Origin: a virus
DNA: 36,832 bases
Reading direction: 5' to 3' (one strand)
Virus record (IMG/VR): IMGVR_UViG_3300046009_011605
Coordinates: 1-36,832 of that record
Part shown: positions 1 through 8,405 of the stretch, one piece after another
How positions within the stretch are numbered: position 1 is the stretch's first letter
How the letters are laid out: every line of letters begins with the position of its first letter
Translations under genes and position numbers: made by a program
The notes under the pieces: model-generated
The model's input: the letters and a program-made list of their open reading frames with translations, nothing else
Database searches by the model: none
Told to the model about the DNA's origin: nothing

Positions 1-1
1 C

Positions 2-1858
2 ACTCCTTATTGTGAGGATGTTTGCACTGCAAAGGAATGTTCAAAAAACATAGTTCTGAATTATGTTGCCACTTTTTATAATAGTGGCAGAAGGTGTTTC
101 TTTGCAAATAACGCAGGAGCACCAGTAGCAGATTTAGAATGCGAACTCATACAAGGTGATAACAATGAAACCACTCCCCCTCCGACTTCCGAAAGTCAGT
201 TTTTCCCACGATGTAACAATTCAAACTTTATATGCTGGGGAAATGATTGTACTTATTATGTGAATTTAATCAATAATGGATTTTATTACAATCCATCCGT
301 AAATGACTATAGAGTTATTCAAATTTCAGGTGCAGCGGCAAAACTTGAAGATTTTGATTCATTTGAAACTGATAAGAATGTCATAGGAAATGGATTATTT
401 GCACCGTTCCGAAGAAATTATCTTCACATGAAATCTCGATATGGTAGAGCTGGTTTTATAACACAAGACAATAAAGTTTTATTCACCGGAAGCCCATTGA
501 CAGGAATAGTGAATGGTATAGAATATGCTCCACTAAATTATACAACTGATCCATTTTACAAATATGACAGAGTTGAAATAGGTAAGAATTTTGCTATCTT
601 AAGAAAACAATCAAATATTGGAACAAGAGCAGATTTCATTGGATATTTAACTCCTGGGGTCTGTCTTACCGCATCAGAAATAAATTACAGCGGAGTCCAA
701 ACTGTGCATGCTCTTGAAGAGGCAGCATGCATTTCTAGATTGAATTTCTTGACAAACAATGTTGAATTATTATGCAAAGGATATCCTTTCTCTACTACAG
801 GATTGACTTTGGTTGATGGTGGTATTGTACAAAACTTTAACTACACAATAGACCCAGATACAATTTCGTGCAATGGCTATCACTGCACTTATCAAAGATA
901 TAAATTAAGTGCAGGAAGAACTCTTATAGAAAAAGAATGGATTCGTACTGGTGAATACAAGAGATCTAAAGATTATCTTGGAAATCCACTACCAATTCCC
1001 AGTGAAAGAATAACTACATTCTTACCATTTCCAAAAGATGATTTTTCAGATGGTGTAGTGATTGCTGGTTATAACTTCGATTGCTTCATGGAAGCCGTTA
1101 GTCAAGATCCTACCACAAATAATGGGTACACCAAATTATCTTGTTATGGAACATGGGACCCAGAAGATACCAACAAGGGATTAAATTTCACAGACCACGA
1201 ATTCGGTGTGCTGAGCACAAGACCAGAAAAAGGCAATGAATATTATGATTGTGATTATAATAAATGTTTTGCTGTTATGCCTACCATCGAATATTGTGAA
1301 TCAAATACTTTAGGGAATTGTTGCATAAATGATCCGATCACTGGATGTCGATGTTTAGAAAATGTAACTTCTGCAGTATGTGCATCTGCCGATAATTCAA
1401 CTTTTTATACAGCAGCCGATCAATATAATTGTGATGCTTGTGAAATAGATTGTGCTGATGGTGATCCAATATCTCTTAGTTGCTTGACTGAAGAAGGGGG
1501 AGATCCGAAAGGTGCATGTTGTGTAACAACACAATGCCCACAAACAGGAACGACCAGATACTCTTGTGCATGTAGAAGAATAGGTTCATGTAATGTTTAT
1601 AATGGTGTGTTTTATGAAAATAAAACTGTCGATGATCCATCTGTAGATTGTGGTCCCGATGAAGGTGAATTGGGCAAATGTCGATTCGCATTTTCTGGTG
1701 GATTTTTATGTTTAGCAAATATGACAGTAAAAGATTGTCACATGTGTACAAAAGTAGAAGATGGGGTATGTACAGAATTTAGCTCTGGTGGAAATCCATA
1801 TTATTTTGGAAATACTTGGATACCATTAGGATCGGACCCAGAAGACTGCGGTTGTTAA
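2..1858 (+). CDS. Cysteine-rich probable virion or fibre protein, partial at left edge
   Basis: The reading frame is open from base 2, so this is the C-terminal 618 residues of a longer protein. The first in-frame start-like codon (GTG at 260) lies inside it and is not the real start. No family is recognised. The middle part is mixed and probably beta-rich. The last 190 or so residues hold about 26 cysteines in three loosely repeated units, opening with GNCC, GACC and GKC and carrying CxC, CxxC and FY elements; the protein ends DCGC. Such spacing suggests disulfide-stabilised or metal-binding small modules. It lies two genes upstream of the CxC-rich protein and gp13, where T4 has gp12 and the wac whiskers, so a fibre or neck appendage role is inferred from position. 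Function is unproven. Confidence 0.6.
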   Translation, partial: TPYCEDVCTAKECSKNIVLNYVATFYNSGRRCFFANNAGAPVADLECELIQGDNNETTPPPTSESQFFPRCNNSNFICWGNDCTYYVNLINNGFYYNPSVNDYRVIQISGAAAKLEDFDSFETDKNVIGNGLFAPFRRNYLHMKSRYGRAGFITQDNKVLFTGSPLTGIVNGIEYAPLNYTTDPFYKYDRVEIGKNFAILRKQSNIGTRADFIGYLTPGVCLTASEINYSGVQTVHALEEAACISRLNFLTNNVELLCKGYPFSTTGLTLVDGGIVQNFNYTIDPDTISCNGYHCTYQRYKLSAGRTLIEKEWIRTGEYKRSKDYLGNPLPIPSERITTFLPFPKDDFSDGVVIAGYNFDCFMEAVSQDPTTNNGYTKLSCYGTWDPEDTNKGLNFTDHEFGVLSTRPEKGNEYYDCDYNKCFAVMPTIEYCESNTLGNCCINDPITGCRCLENVTSAVCASADNSTFYTAADQYNCDACEIDCADGDPISLSCLTEEGGDPKGACCVTTQCPQTGTTRYSCACRRIGSCNVYNGVFYENKTVDDPSVDCGPDEGELGKCRFAFSGGFLCLANMTVKDCHMCTKVEDGVCTEFSSGGNPYYFGNTWIPLGSDPEDCGC

Positions 1859-1865
1859 ATAAATA
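1858..1865 (+). promoter_or_regulatory. Late-promoter-like element (AATAAATA) giving a near-leaderless start
   Basis: The element overlaps the last base of the upstream stop codon and ends 6 bases before the ATG at 1872. The T4 late consensus is TATAAATA, with transcription starting about 6 bases after its last A. That predicts +1 at about 1871, leaving almost no leader. No Shine-Dalgarno sequence precedes this ATG. The first base mismatches the consensus, so this is a candidate only. Confidence 0.4.
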
Positions 1866-1871
1866 ACTAAT

Positions 1872-2537
1872 ATGTCAGTGGTTATAAAAAATACACTTTC
1901 TCTCCCACCAAGAATTTTTACCTTTTACCAAGGGGGACTGTATATTGGTAATTTTCTACCCGGTTCTCCCGTAAATAATCAAGGATCTGAAATACTTGGA
2001 AATAAAGGAACTGGTAGCCCTCAAAAATATAGAACAGAAGCCGATGGAGTAGGAAACAAAGCAAATTCATGGGGAATTATAATTTATTCTAGTGATTATA
2101 TTCCAACAAACAATAAATCATTTACAAGTCCAGATGAAACCATTTCATATCCAGAAACATCCGAATACGATGGATTGTTAAATAAACAAAATGCAAATGG
2201 AAGATTTTATTCAAATTTGGAAAAAATAAGTTTTGGTGGTTATAACGATTGGTATATTCCCAGTATTGATGAATTAGGATTTATTGCAAATACTCTTTCG
2301 GTTGGATATTACATACCAAGAAGATTTAATGCAATTTCTGGTGGAACTTACAGATCATCAACTATATCATTACATAATAAAAATGTTAAATCTGATGTTA
2401 ATTCTAGAAAAACCCATGTTTATTATTATGGACAGTCTTTTTTGAAGACTAAATATGGAGAAGTATCGAATGTTAGTGAATACTCATTAAATACTAAAAT
2501 AAGATTGATAAGACGAATGGATTTAATGGAAATTTAA
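1872..2537 (+). CDS. Lcl/DUF1566-like domain protein, probable virion adhesin
   Basis: A 221-aa protein. Its C-terminal half has the pattern of the Lcl C-terminal (DUF1566) domain: GGYNDWYIPSIDEL at about residues 121-134, a YRSST element near 157, and a closing IRLIRR strand near 210. This domain occurs in bacterial surface adhesins and in phage tail-associated proteins, where it is thought to bind glycans or matrix. The N-terminal part is rich in Gly, Asn and Ser. It lies between the cysteine-rich protein and the block leading to gp13, so a structural or host-binding role is inferred. The ATG at 1872 has no visible Shine-Dalgarno sequence but follows a late-promoter-like element closely. 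Domain assignment is by pattern only. Confidence 0.55.
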   Translation: MSVVIKNTLSLPPRIFTFYQGGLYIGNFLPGSPVNNQGSEILGNKGTGSPQKYRTEADGVGNKANSWGIIIYSSDYIPTNNKSFTSPDETISYPETSEYDGLLNKQNANGRFYSNLEKISFGGYNDWYIPSIDELGFIANTLSVGYYIPRRFNAISGGTYRSSTISLHNKNVKSDVNSRKTHVYYYGQSFLKTKYGEVSNVSEYSLNTKIRLIRRMDLMEI

Positions 2538-2546
2538 GGAGCTTAT

Positions 2547-3125
2547 ATGTCTAATGAACCGAAAAAAGGCTGTGGATGTGGCAAGAAAAAAGAAAACACC
2601 GAACCAAACCCCCAACAATTTCGTTCCGTGGTGAATGAACAAAAGGGTACTTCTGAGATAAAAAAAAACTTAACGATGGTTCAAAGTTTCGCTTCGGCGA
2701 TAGCTTCAAGAGGGATAACCAACAAAAAAATTGATAAGTTTGAAAAAAAACTCAGAGTACTGAGTTGTTTTGGAAATGCACACAGCGGTGGTCAACTTCC
2801 CCCATGTGAACATTTAAGAAAAAGTTCTACTGAAGGAAAGTACTTTTGTGGTGGCTGTGGTTGCGGTGACAAGCCAATGACATGGCTTTTGGCAGAAGGC
2901 GATAAGTATTCGAAGCTTGACTATCCAAAGCTCCAATGCCCTCTAAAGATGCCAGGATTCTCAAATTACGAGAAATCAACAGAAGACGAAGCCATCCCTC
3001 CAATTACACGAAGATTTTATATAGAGAATATGCCACAAGAAGAAGTGGAAAAGGTATCTGTAACTACACCCGAGATGCCAGTAGAAATTAAAGATTCTCA
3101 AATATCAGAAGAGAAAAAAGAATAA
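2547..3125 (+). CDS. Cysteine-motif hypothetical protein, possible metal binder
   Basis: A 192-aa protein preceded by a good Shine-Dalgarno sequence (AAGGAG, 2536-2541). The N-terminus carries GCGCGKKK, and the centre has single cysteines followed by FCGGCGCGD at about residues 99-107 and a CPLKMPGF element near 131-138. Clustered CxC and CxxC pairs suggest zinc or iron-sulfur binding, but no catalytic family is recognised. The C-terminal 50 residues are acidic and low in complexity. It sits immediately upstream of neck gene gp13. It could be a minor virion protein or a small regulator; the sequence does not decide. Confidence 0.55.
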   Translation: MSNEPKKGCGCGKKKENTEPNPQQFRSVVNEQKGTSEIKKNLTMVQSFASAIASRGITNKKIDKFEKKLRVLSCFGNAHSGGQLPPCEHLRKSSTEGKYFCGGCGCGDKPMTWLLAEGDKYSKLDYPKLQCPLKMPGFSNYEKSTEDEAIPPITRRFYIENMPQEEVEKVSVTTPEMPVEIKDSQISEEKKE

Positions 3126-3128
3126 ATA
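3121..3128 (+). promoter_or_regulatory. Weak late-promoter-like element (AATAAATA) upstream of gp13
   Basis: AATAAATA overlaps the stop codon of the preceding gene and ends 13 bases before the gp13 ATG. The predicted start at about 3134 would leave an 8-base leader containing GGTG. One base differs from TATAAATA and the motif can arise by chance next to a TAA stop, so confidence is low. Confidence 0.3.
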
Positions 3129-3141
3129 ATTCCGGTGCAAT

Positions 3142-3951
3142 ATGCCGGAAATAAGATCAAGACAAGATTTAATCGAATACGCATTACGCAAGCTGGGAAA
3201 ACCAGTAATAGAAATCAATGTCGATTATCAGCAAGCTGAGGATCGACTGGATGAAGCTTTGGAACTCTTCAGAGAAAGACACTTTGATGGAGTCATCCAA
3301 GGCTATATTCCATATTCAATTACTGATGAAGATAATGTTAAACGATATATCAATACTGATAATATCGGTCCATTAAGTGGTGTTTCTGGTGATTCCCCAT
3401 CTGGAAAAGATATAGTAAGCGTAATTCGAATATTTCCATACGACCCATTAAGCATGTCAAATAGCATGTTTAACATCAAGTATCAATGGGCATTGACTGA
3501 TTATTTCCAAATCAACCGTGGCTTATACGGTGTTCAGGATCTTCCGATTGCAAACTATGATAATGCAATGCGATATATTCAATTGATGAATCAATATTTT
3601 TCCCCAGAAAAAGCAATCGGATTCAATAAAACATCAAACAGAATATACATTCACGGTGACTGGACTACTGATTTGAAAGCTGGTCAACAGTTGATGTTCG
3701 AAGCATATTTTGCACTTGATCCCGAAAAGTTCACTCAGATATACGATGATCGTGTACTAAAGAAATATTTTACTCAACTTCTAAAAAGACAATGGGGTAT
3801 GAATCTGTCGAAATTTGAAGGTATTCCATTACCGGGTGGCGGCACGCTCCGTGGGGAAAAGTTAGTTGCAGAAGCCCAAATAGAAATTGACAAAATAGAA
3901 GCAGAAATAATGACATCCTTTGAAGGTCCTCCGACTTTCCAAATTGGTTAA
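3142..3951 (+). CDS. 13: Neck protein gp13
   Basis: A 269-aa protein resembling T4 gp13 (309 aa), which with gp14 closes the filled head and joins it to the tail. The N-terminus matches the family pattern: a short helix, then YALRKLGKPVIEINV and the DEALELFRERHFDG element at residues 37-50. The C-terminus retains LPGGGTLRGEKLVAEAQIE near 230-248, equivalent to the T4 LPGGVTIDGQRLIEEA stretch, and ends GPPTFQIG. The next gene begins 2 bases after its stop, and gp14, gp16 and gp17 follow in T4 order. It is about 40 residues shorter than the T4 protein, the loss being in the middle. Confidence 0.93.
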   Translation: MPEIRSRQDLIEYALRKLGKPVIEINVDYQQAEDRLDEALELFRERHFDGVIQGYIPYSITDEDNVKRYINTDNIGPLSGVSGDSPSGKDIVSVIRIFPYDPLSMSNSMFNIKYQWALTDYFQINRGLYGVQDLPIANYDNAMRYIQLMNQYFSPEKAIGFNKTSNRIYIHGDWTTDLKAGQQLMFEAYFALDPEKFTQIYDDRVLKKYFTQLLKRQWGMNLSKFEGIPLPGGGTLRGEKLVAEAQIEIDKIEAEIMTSFEGPPTFQIG

Positions 3952-3953
3952 TC

Positions 3954-4883
3954 ATGGCAACAAATCCATATTTCAATCAAAAAGCATCCTCTGAACAAAA
4001 TGTAGTAGAGGATATAACAATTGAAACGATCCGAATGATGGGTCAGGATATGGTTTATGTGCCAAGAGAAATGATTAGAGAAGATCAATTATTTGGAGAA
4101 GCAGGAAAATATAAATTTAAAGATGCATTTCCAATTGAAATGTACATCGAATCAATAAATGGGTTTGAAGGAGAAGGTGATGTTCTTTCAAAATTTGGAA
4201 TTCAAGTCAAAGATAAAATAACTTTACTGGTTTCAAAGAAAAGATTTGAAAAAGAAGTCACCGAAAGAAGACAAGAAATATTTCGACCCAGAGAGGGAGA
4301 TTTAGTTTATTTCCCCCTTAGTAATAGTTTATTTGAAATAAATTTCACAGAACATGAAAATCCATTTTATGTTTTAGGAAAATTATATGTTTACAAATTA
4401 ACATGTGAACTCTTCACTTATGATCATTCTGATATGGACACCGGAGTGACTGAAATTGATGCTGTAGAAACAGAATCGAACTGGATGACAAAAGAAATAT
4501 TATTGGCAGGAATTACAGGTATAACATTCGTAAATTATTTTGAAGGCGAAACATTTACACAACATTATGAAATAAGTGGTCAAACTGGTCAAATACAAGC
4601 ACAAATGCTGTCCACTGGTCGAATAGTAAACCATGATAGAAATATTCGTTTGTTGTCTGTTACAACATCCGACACAATAGTAAATTCCAAGACTATAATA
4701 AAAGGAAGCGATTCCGACGCTCGCTGGTATTATCTCGGTTCTACCTCTTCAAATACGATCATACCAAAGAATGCCGTCACTGAATCGAACTATGGTGATA
4801 ATGATGTGACTTCCCTAAAAGTAAAGAAAGAAGACATAATAAGTTATTGTGAAACAGATCCTTTTTCTGAAGGAAAATTTTAA
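3954..4883 (+). CDS. 14: Neck protein gp14
   Basis: A 309-aa protein resembling T4 gp14 (256 aa), partner of gp13 in the head-completion complex. Family-type features are the N-terminal NPYFNQK, the QDMVYVPREM stretch at about residues 31-40, and the pattern of tail-connector proteins around KFGIQVKDKITLLVSKKRFE. The first codon is 2 bases after the gp13 stop and no strong Shine-Dalgarno sequence is visible, so translational coupling to gp13 is likely. In T4, gene 15 follows; here the next gene is the small terminase, so gp15 is absent from this slot. Confidence 0.92.
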   Translation: MATNPYFNQKASSEQNVVEDITIETIRMMGQDMVYVPREMIREDQLFGEAGKYKFKDAFPIEMYIESINGFEGEGDVLSKFGIQVKDKITLLVSKKRFEKEVTERRQEIFRPREGDLVYFPLSNSLFEINFTEHENPFYVLGKLYVYKLTCELFTYDHSDMDTGVTEIDAVETESNWMTKEILLAGITGITFVNYFEGETFTQHYEISGQTGQIQAQMLSTGRIVNHDRNIRLLSVTTSDTIVNSKTIIKGSDSDARWYYLGSTSSNTIIPKNAVTESNYGDNDVTSLKVKKEDIISYCETDPFSEGKF

Positions 4884-4895
4884 TGGAGATATGTA

Positions 4896-5336
4896 ATGAG
4901 TCTAGAAAAAATTGGAGAGTCTTTGGGAATACCATTTATTCCTGAAGAAGAAAAAAAAGAAACTCCTATTGTAAAAATACAAATAGAAGAATCCAAGCAA
5001 TTGGAAGTAGATTTTCAACAAGTTCGAAAAAATTTAAAAAGTCTTGTTTCCACCGGAGAAGAGGCAATTGAAGGAATACTGAAAGTTGCACAGGAGGGCG
5101 ATTCTCCGCGTGCGTACGAAGTCGCTGCTGCAATGATAAAGACAGTTTCTGAAGTGAATAAAGATATTATTGAAATGCACCACAAAATGAAGCAAATAGA
5201 AAAACCAACAGTTGTTGAAAAAAATACAACTAATAATTCAATCTATGTTGGATCTACATCTGATTTGCAAGATTTGATAAACACATCGAGAAGCAGAAAA
5301 AAAGTATTAAAAGACGAGTCTACAGAAAATGGCTAA
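4896..5336 (+). CDS. 16: Terminase small subunit gp16
   Basis: A 146-aa protein comparable to T4 gp16 (164 aa), the ring-forming small terminase that recognises DNA and stimulates gp17. The family hallmarks are a central helical hairpin, with DFQQVRKNLKSLV near residues 39-51, GDSPRAYEVAAAMI near 67-80 and EVNKDIIEMHHKMK, and the C-terminal IYVGSTSDLQDLI near 116-128, equivalent to the T4 VFMGSPTELMDEI. It has a GGAG ribosome site at 4884-4887. Its end overlaps the gp17 start by 8 bases, consistent with coupled synthesis of the packaging motor. Confidence 0.93.
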   Translation: MSLEKIGESLGIPFIPEEEKKETPIVKIQIEESKQLEVDFQQVRKNLKSLVSTGEEAIEGILKVAQEGDSPRAYEVAAAMIKTVSEVNKDIIEMHHKMKQIEKPTVVEKNTTNNSIYVGSTSDLQDLINTSRSRKKVLKDESTENG

Positions 5337-6993
5337 AAGATCCCTACATGGATATCGTGATAACGTCAATTTAAAGCCTCATGGAGTAAAGATAGACTTC
5401 ACTCCGTCGCAGGTCAAGGAGTATGTTAAATGCGCTCAGGACCCAATGTACTTCGTCAAGAAGTATGTGAAGGCAGTTTCATTGAACGAAGGTTTGATTC
5501 CATACCACCCATATCCATATCAAGAAAAAATAATTGACACCATACACAATAATAGATTTGTGATATGCAAACTTCCACGACAAAGTGGAAAAACATTAAC
5601 TATGTGTGCTTATCTGTTATGGGTGGTGTTATTTAATCAGGACATGAATATAGCAGTTCTTGCAAATAAGAAAACAATTGCTTATGAAATTCTAGACAGA
5701 ATTAAAAATGCCTATCAATACATTCCAAAATGGCTTCAACAAGGAGTCATGGAATGGAACAAGGGATCAATAGTTCTTGAAAACGGAGCTAGAATAATTT
5801 CCTCTGCAACAAGTTCCTCTGCTGTTCGTGGTTTATCAGTAAATATAATTTATCTGGACGAGTTTGCCCACATTCCTAATAATATTGCAGAAGACTTTTT
5901 CTCTAGCGTTTATCCTACAATCTCTGCAGGTAAAGACACAAAAGTCTTGATAACTAGCACTCCCAAGGGATTGAATAAATTTTATAATTTATGGAAGGGT
6001 GCGACAAGAAAACCCGGTGAGGATGGAAAAAATGAATTTATTCCTATAGATGTGTCTTGGAGAGATGTTCCGAAGTATCCGGGTGGACCTCTGCGTGATG
6101 ATGCTTGGATGAAAGAAACCATAGCAAACACAAGCGAAGAACAATTTAATCAAGAATATAATACCGAATTTTTAGGATCCACAAATACTCTTATATCATC
6201 ATCTAAATTAAGTCAGATGACATGGGATATTCCCATGAAGAAAACAAAAGATGGTTTATGGATATATGAAGAACCCAAAAAGGGTCATATTTACGCAATG
6301 ACAGTGGATGTTGCGAGAGGATTAGGTAAGGATTATAGTGCTTTTACTGTAATAGACTGTTCGGTTTTACCGTATAAATTAGTAGCAAAATTTAGAAATA
6401 ACATAATACCTCCCCTTGTTTATCCTAATATAATAGAATATGTTGCTAAATTATATAATAATGCCTGGGTATTGGTGGAAACTAATGATATTGGAGGACA
6501 GGTTGTAGACATACTCCATACTGAACTAGAATATGAAAATATAGTAAGCACAATATCTAAGGGAAGAAAAGGTCAGGTTGTTAGCGGGGGGTTTGGAAGA
6601 GGCAATAAGTTACAAGGAATAAAAACAACCCAATCCATAAAAAGATCTGGTTGTTCGATACTTAAAAATCTAATAGAGCAAGACAGATTATTAATCCCTG
6701 ATGTGAATATAATCGAAGAACTTATGACATTTGTTTCTTATAATGAATCCGGCTGGCGTGCAGAGGATGGTCATACCGACGATTTGGTAATGTGTTTGAT
6801 ATTTTTTGCTTGGTTGTGCCGTCAGACATATTTCAAAGACATGACTTCTATAGATATACGCAAGGGAATGATGGACGATTTAAAGCAAGAAATGGAAAAT
6901 GATCTGGTTCCATTTGGATTCATTCCCTCTATTGGGGGTGAAGAAACCCAAATAATCGATGATAATGATGTTTGGAATGCCGTAAAACGATAA
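5329..6993 (+). CDS. 17: Terminase large subunit gp17 (packaging ATPase-nuclease)
   Basis: A 554-aa protein that drives ATP-dependent DNA packaging at the portal and cuts the concatemer. ATPase motifs are visible: Walker A LPRQSGKT at residues 82-89, Walker B IIYLDEFA at 173-180 and coupling motif LITSTPKG near 208-214. The C-terminal RNase H-like nuclease has its acidic residues in TVDVARG (Asp327), LVETNDIGG (Glu384) and HTDDLV (Asp484/485). All key residues are present, so it should be active. T4 gp17 is 610 aa; the N-terminal extension is shorter here. It overlaps gp16 by 8 bases and precedes the sheath gene. Confidence 0.97.
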   Translation: MAKRSLHGYRDNVNLKPHGVKIDFTPSQVKEYVKCAQDPMYFVKKYVKAVSLNEGLIPYHPYPYQEKIIDTIHNNRFVICKLPRQSGKTLTMCAYLLWVVLFNQDMNIAVLANKKTIAYEILDRIKNAYQYIPKWLQQGVMEWNKGSIVLENGARIISSATSSSAVRGLSVNIIYLDEFAHIPNNIAEDFFSSVYPTISAGKDTKVLITSTPKGLNKFYNLWKGATRKPGEDGKNEFIPIDVSWRDVPKYPGGPLRDDAWMKETIANTSEEQFNQEYNTEFLGSTNTLISSSKLSQMTWDIPMKKTKDGLWIYEEPKKGHIYAMTVDVARGLGKDYSAFTVIDCSVLPYKLVAKFRNNIIPPLVYPNIIEYVAKLYNNAWVLVETNDIGGQVVDILHTELEYENIVSTISKGRKGQVVSGGFGRGNKLQGIKTTQSIKRSGCSILKNLIEQDRLLIPDVNIIEELMTFVSYNESGWRAEDGHTDDLVMCLIFFAWLCRQTYFKDMTSIDIRKGMMDDLKQEMENDLVPFGFIPSIGGEETQIIDDNDVWNAVKR

Positions 6994-6996
6994 TTT

Positions 6997-7004
6997 CATA
7001 AATA
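6997..7004 (+). promoter_or_regulatory. Late promoter element CATAAATA for the tail sheath gene
   Basis: CATAAATA starts 3 bases after the gp17 stop codon. Predicted transcription start is about 7010, giving a 21-base leader with a strong AAGGAG ribosome site (7020-7025) before the gp18 ATG at 7031. It differs from T4 TATAAATA only in the first base, and the spacing fits a functional late promoter for an abundant structural protein. Confidence 0.6.
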
Positions 7005-7030
7005 ATCTAGAATATATTGAAGGAGATAAA

Positions 7031-8392
7031 ATGGCAGCACCAAATGTTACCGTAAAAATAGTAGATGAAAGTTTCGTGGCATCAGGATTCGAAGACATAT
7101 CCACGACAATTGGATTAGCGTTTTCTGATGGTGATCATAATCTTTTAACCGCTTTAGGATCTGCAGGCGAAACCGCCTCTGGTTTTATGAGTTTTGATAA
7201 TAGCCCAGATTGGGTGCAAAGATATAACGATATCTTTGGTGCCTATGTTGGTTACACCGCAAGTGGTGCAGTTCAAACCGTAAATAATGTTACCCGAAAA
7301 TTAAGCTCATTACCATCTGGATATACTGGAATCAAGCTATCTGCATTAAAAAGTCCAAATCCCGATTTTACCGGATTAACAGTCGCTTCATCCGGATATA
7401 CCGCAAATGGTGCTCAAGTCGCATATGAATTATTCAATGGCTTGACCGGAACTATCGCTAAGCACTGGTGGTCTGCCTATAACTACCTCCAATATGGTGG
7501 TATTGTGCATATTGGAGGAAAGATAAACTCTACTTTTACCTCTTTGCAATCTCCACTTTACAGCAAAACAACTTTCCCAGATGTTGATGTAGTTTTTGCT
7601 CTTACTGATGCTGTAACAGATGCAAGTATTGTTAATAGCATAGTTCTCAGCCGTGACTTGGATTGTATGGGTGTCGTCGGGGCTAGCGGAACATATACTG
7701 GTTACGCTGGTATCAGTGGAGTTGCTGGAGTTTGTTACCAATCCGGTACAGTAGAAGTCCCGATTAATGGTATGGGTAAGAATGGAATTTGTGTATTCGG
7801 CAGAAAAGTTCATTTTGGTCTTGATCTAAATGAGGCTGCACTTGTAACCACTCCTCTGATCGCAGACTATGCCGGATGCATTTGCAGAACTGATAGAGAT
7901 TATGCCCCATGGTATTCTCCAGCCGGTATGGTTAGAGGAAGAATATTGAATAGTATCAGACTAACAGAGCAAGTATCCTCCCCAAATCAAAATGCTTTGT
8001 ATGATGAGGGTATAAATTATGCTCTTACTCTTCCGGGTGAAGGAACTTTCTTCTTCGGAGATAGAACTCTTGAATCTACTACCTCTACATTCTCAAGAAT
8101 TAATGTTGCAAGATTGTTCATATTCTTGACAAATACAATAGCTCCTCTAGCAAGAAGATTCCTATTTGAAATAAATGATACTATAACTAGACAACTATTT
8201 GTAAATTCTGTTACTGGAGTTCTTGACAGAATTCAAGCAGATAGGGGAATTACAGAATATCAAATAATTTGTGATGAATCAAATAATACAGCTTCTGTTA
8301 TTGATGCCAATGAATTCGTGGCTGATATATTAGTGAAACCTGCTAAGAGCATCAACTTCATTACTATTCGATTCACGAATCAAAACACTTAA
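7031..8392 (+). CDS. 18: Contractile tail sheath protein gp18 (short form)
   Basis: A 453-aa sheath subunit. It is placed by its position between gp17 and gp19 and by sheath-like features: an N-terminal strand MAAPNVTVKIVDESF, and a conserved C-terminal core running from NALYDEGINYALTLPGEG near residue 321, through GDRTL, to the INVARLFIFLTNTI helix and RFLFEIND. The C-terminal domain mediates sheath contraction. T4 gp18 is 659 aa, so the variable outer domains are much reduced. A strong AAGGAG site and a late promoter element lie upstream, as expected for a highly expressed gene. Confidence 0.92.
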   Translation: MAAPNVTVKIVDESFVASGFEDISTTIGLAFSDGDHNLLTALGSAGETASGFMSFDNSPDWVQRYNDIFGAYVGYTASGAVQTVNNVTRKLSSLPSGYTGIKLSALKSPNPDFTGLTVASSGYTANGAQVAYELFNGLTGTIAKHWWSAYNYLQYGGIVHIGGKINSTFTSLQSPLYSKTTFPDVDVVFALTDAVTDASIVNSIVLSRDLDCMGVVGASGTYTGYAGISGVAGVCYQSGTVEVPINGMGKNGICVFGRKVHFGLDLNEAALVTTPLIADYAGCICRTDRDYAPWYSPAGMVRGRILNSIRLTEQVSSPNQNALYDEGINYALTLPGEGTFFFGDRTLESTTSTFSRINVARLFIFLTNTIAPLARRFLFEINDTITRQLFVNSVTGVLDRIQADRGITEYQIICDESNNTASVIDANEFVADILVKPAKSINFITIRFTNQNT

Positions 8393-8405
8393 AAGAGGGT
8401 AAAAC

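Noticed and set aside
260-262. GTG at 260 as start of the left-edge gene
   Set aside because: The frame is open to base 2 with the same cysteine-rich composition, so the gene begins before the window.
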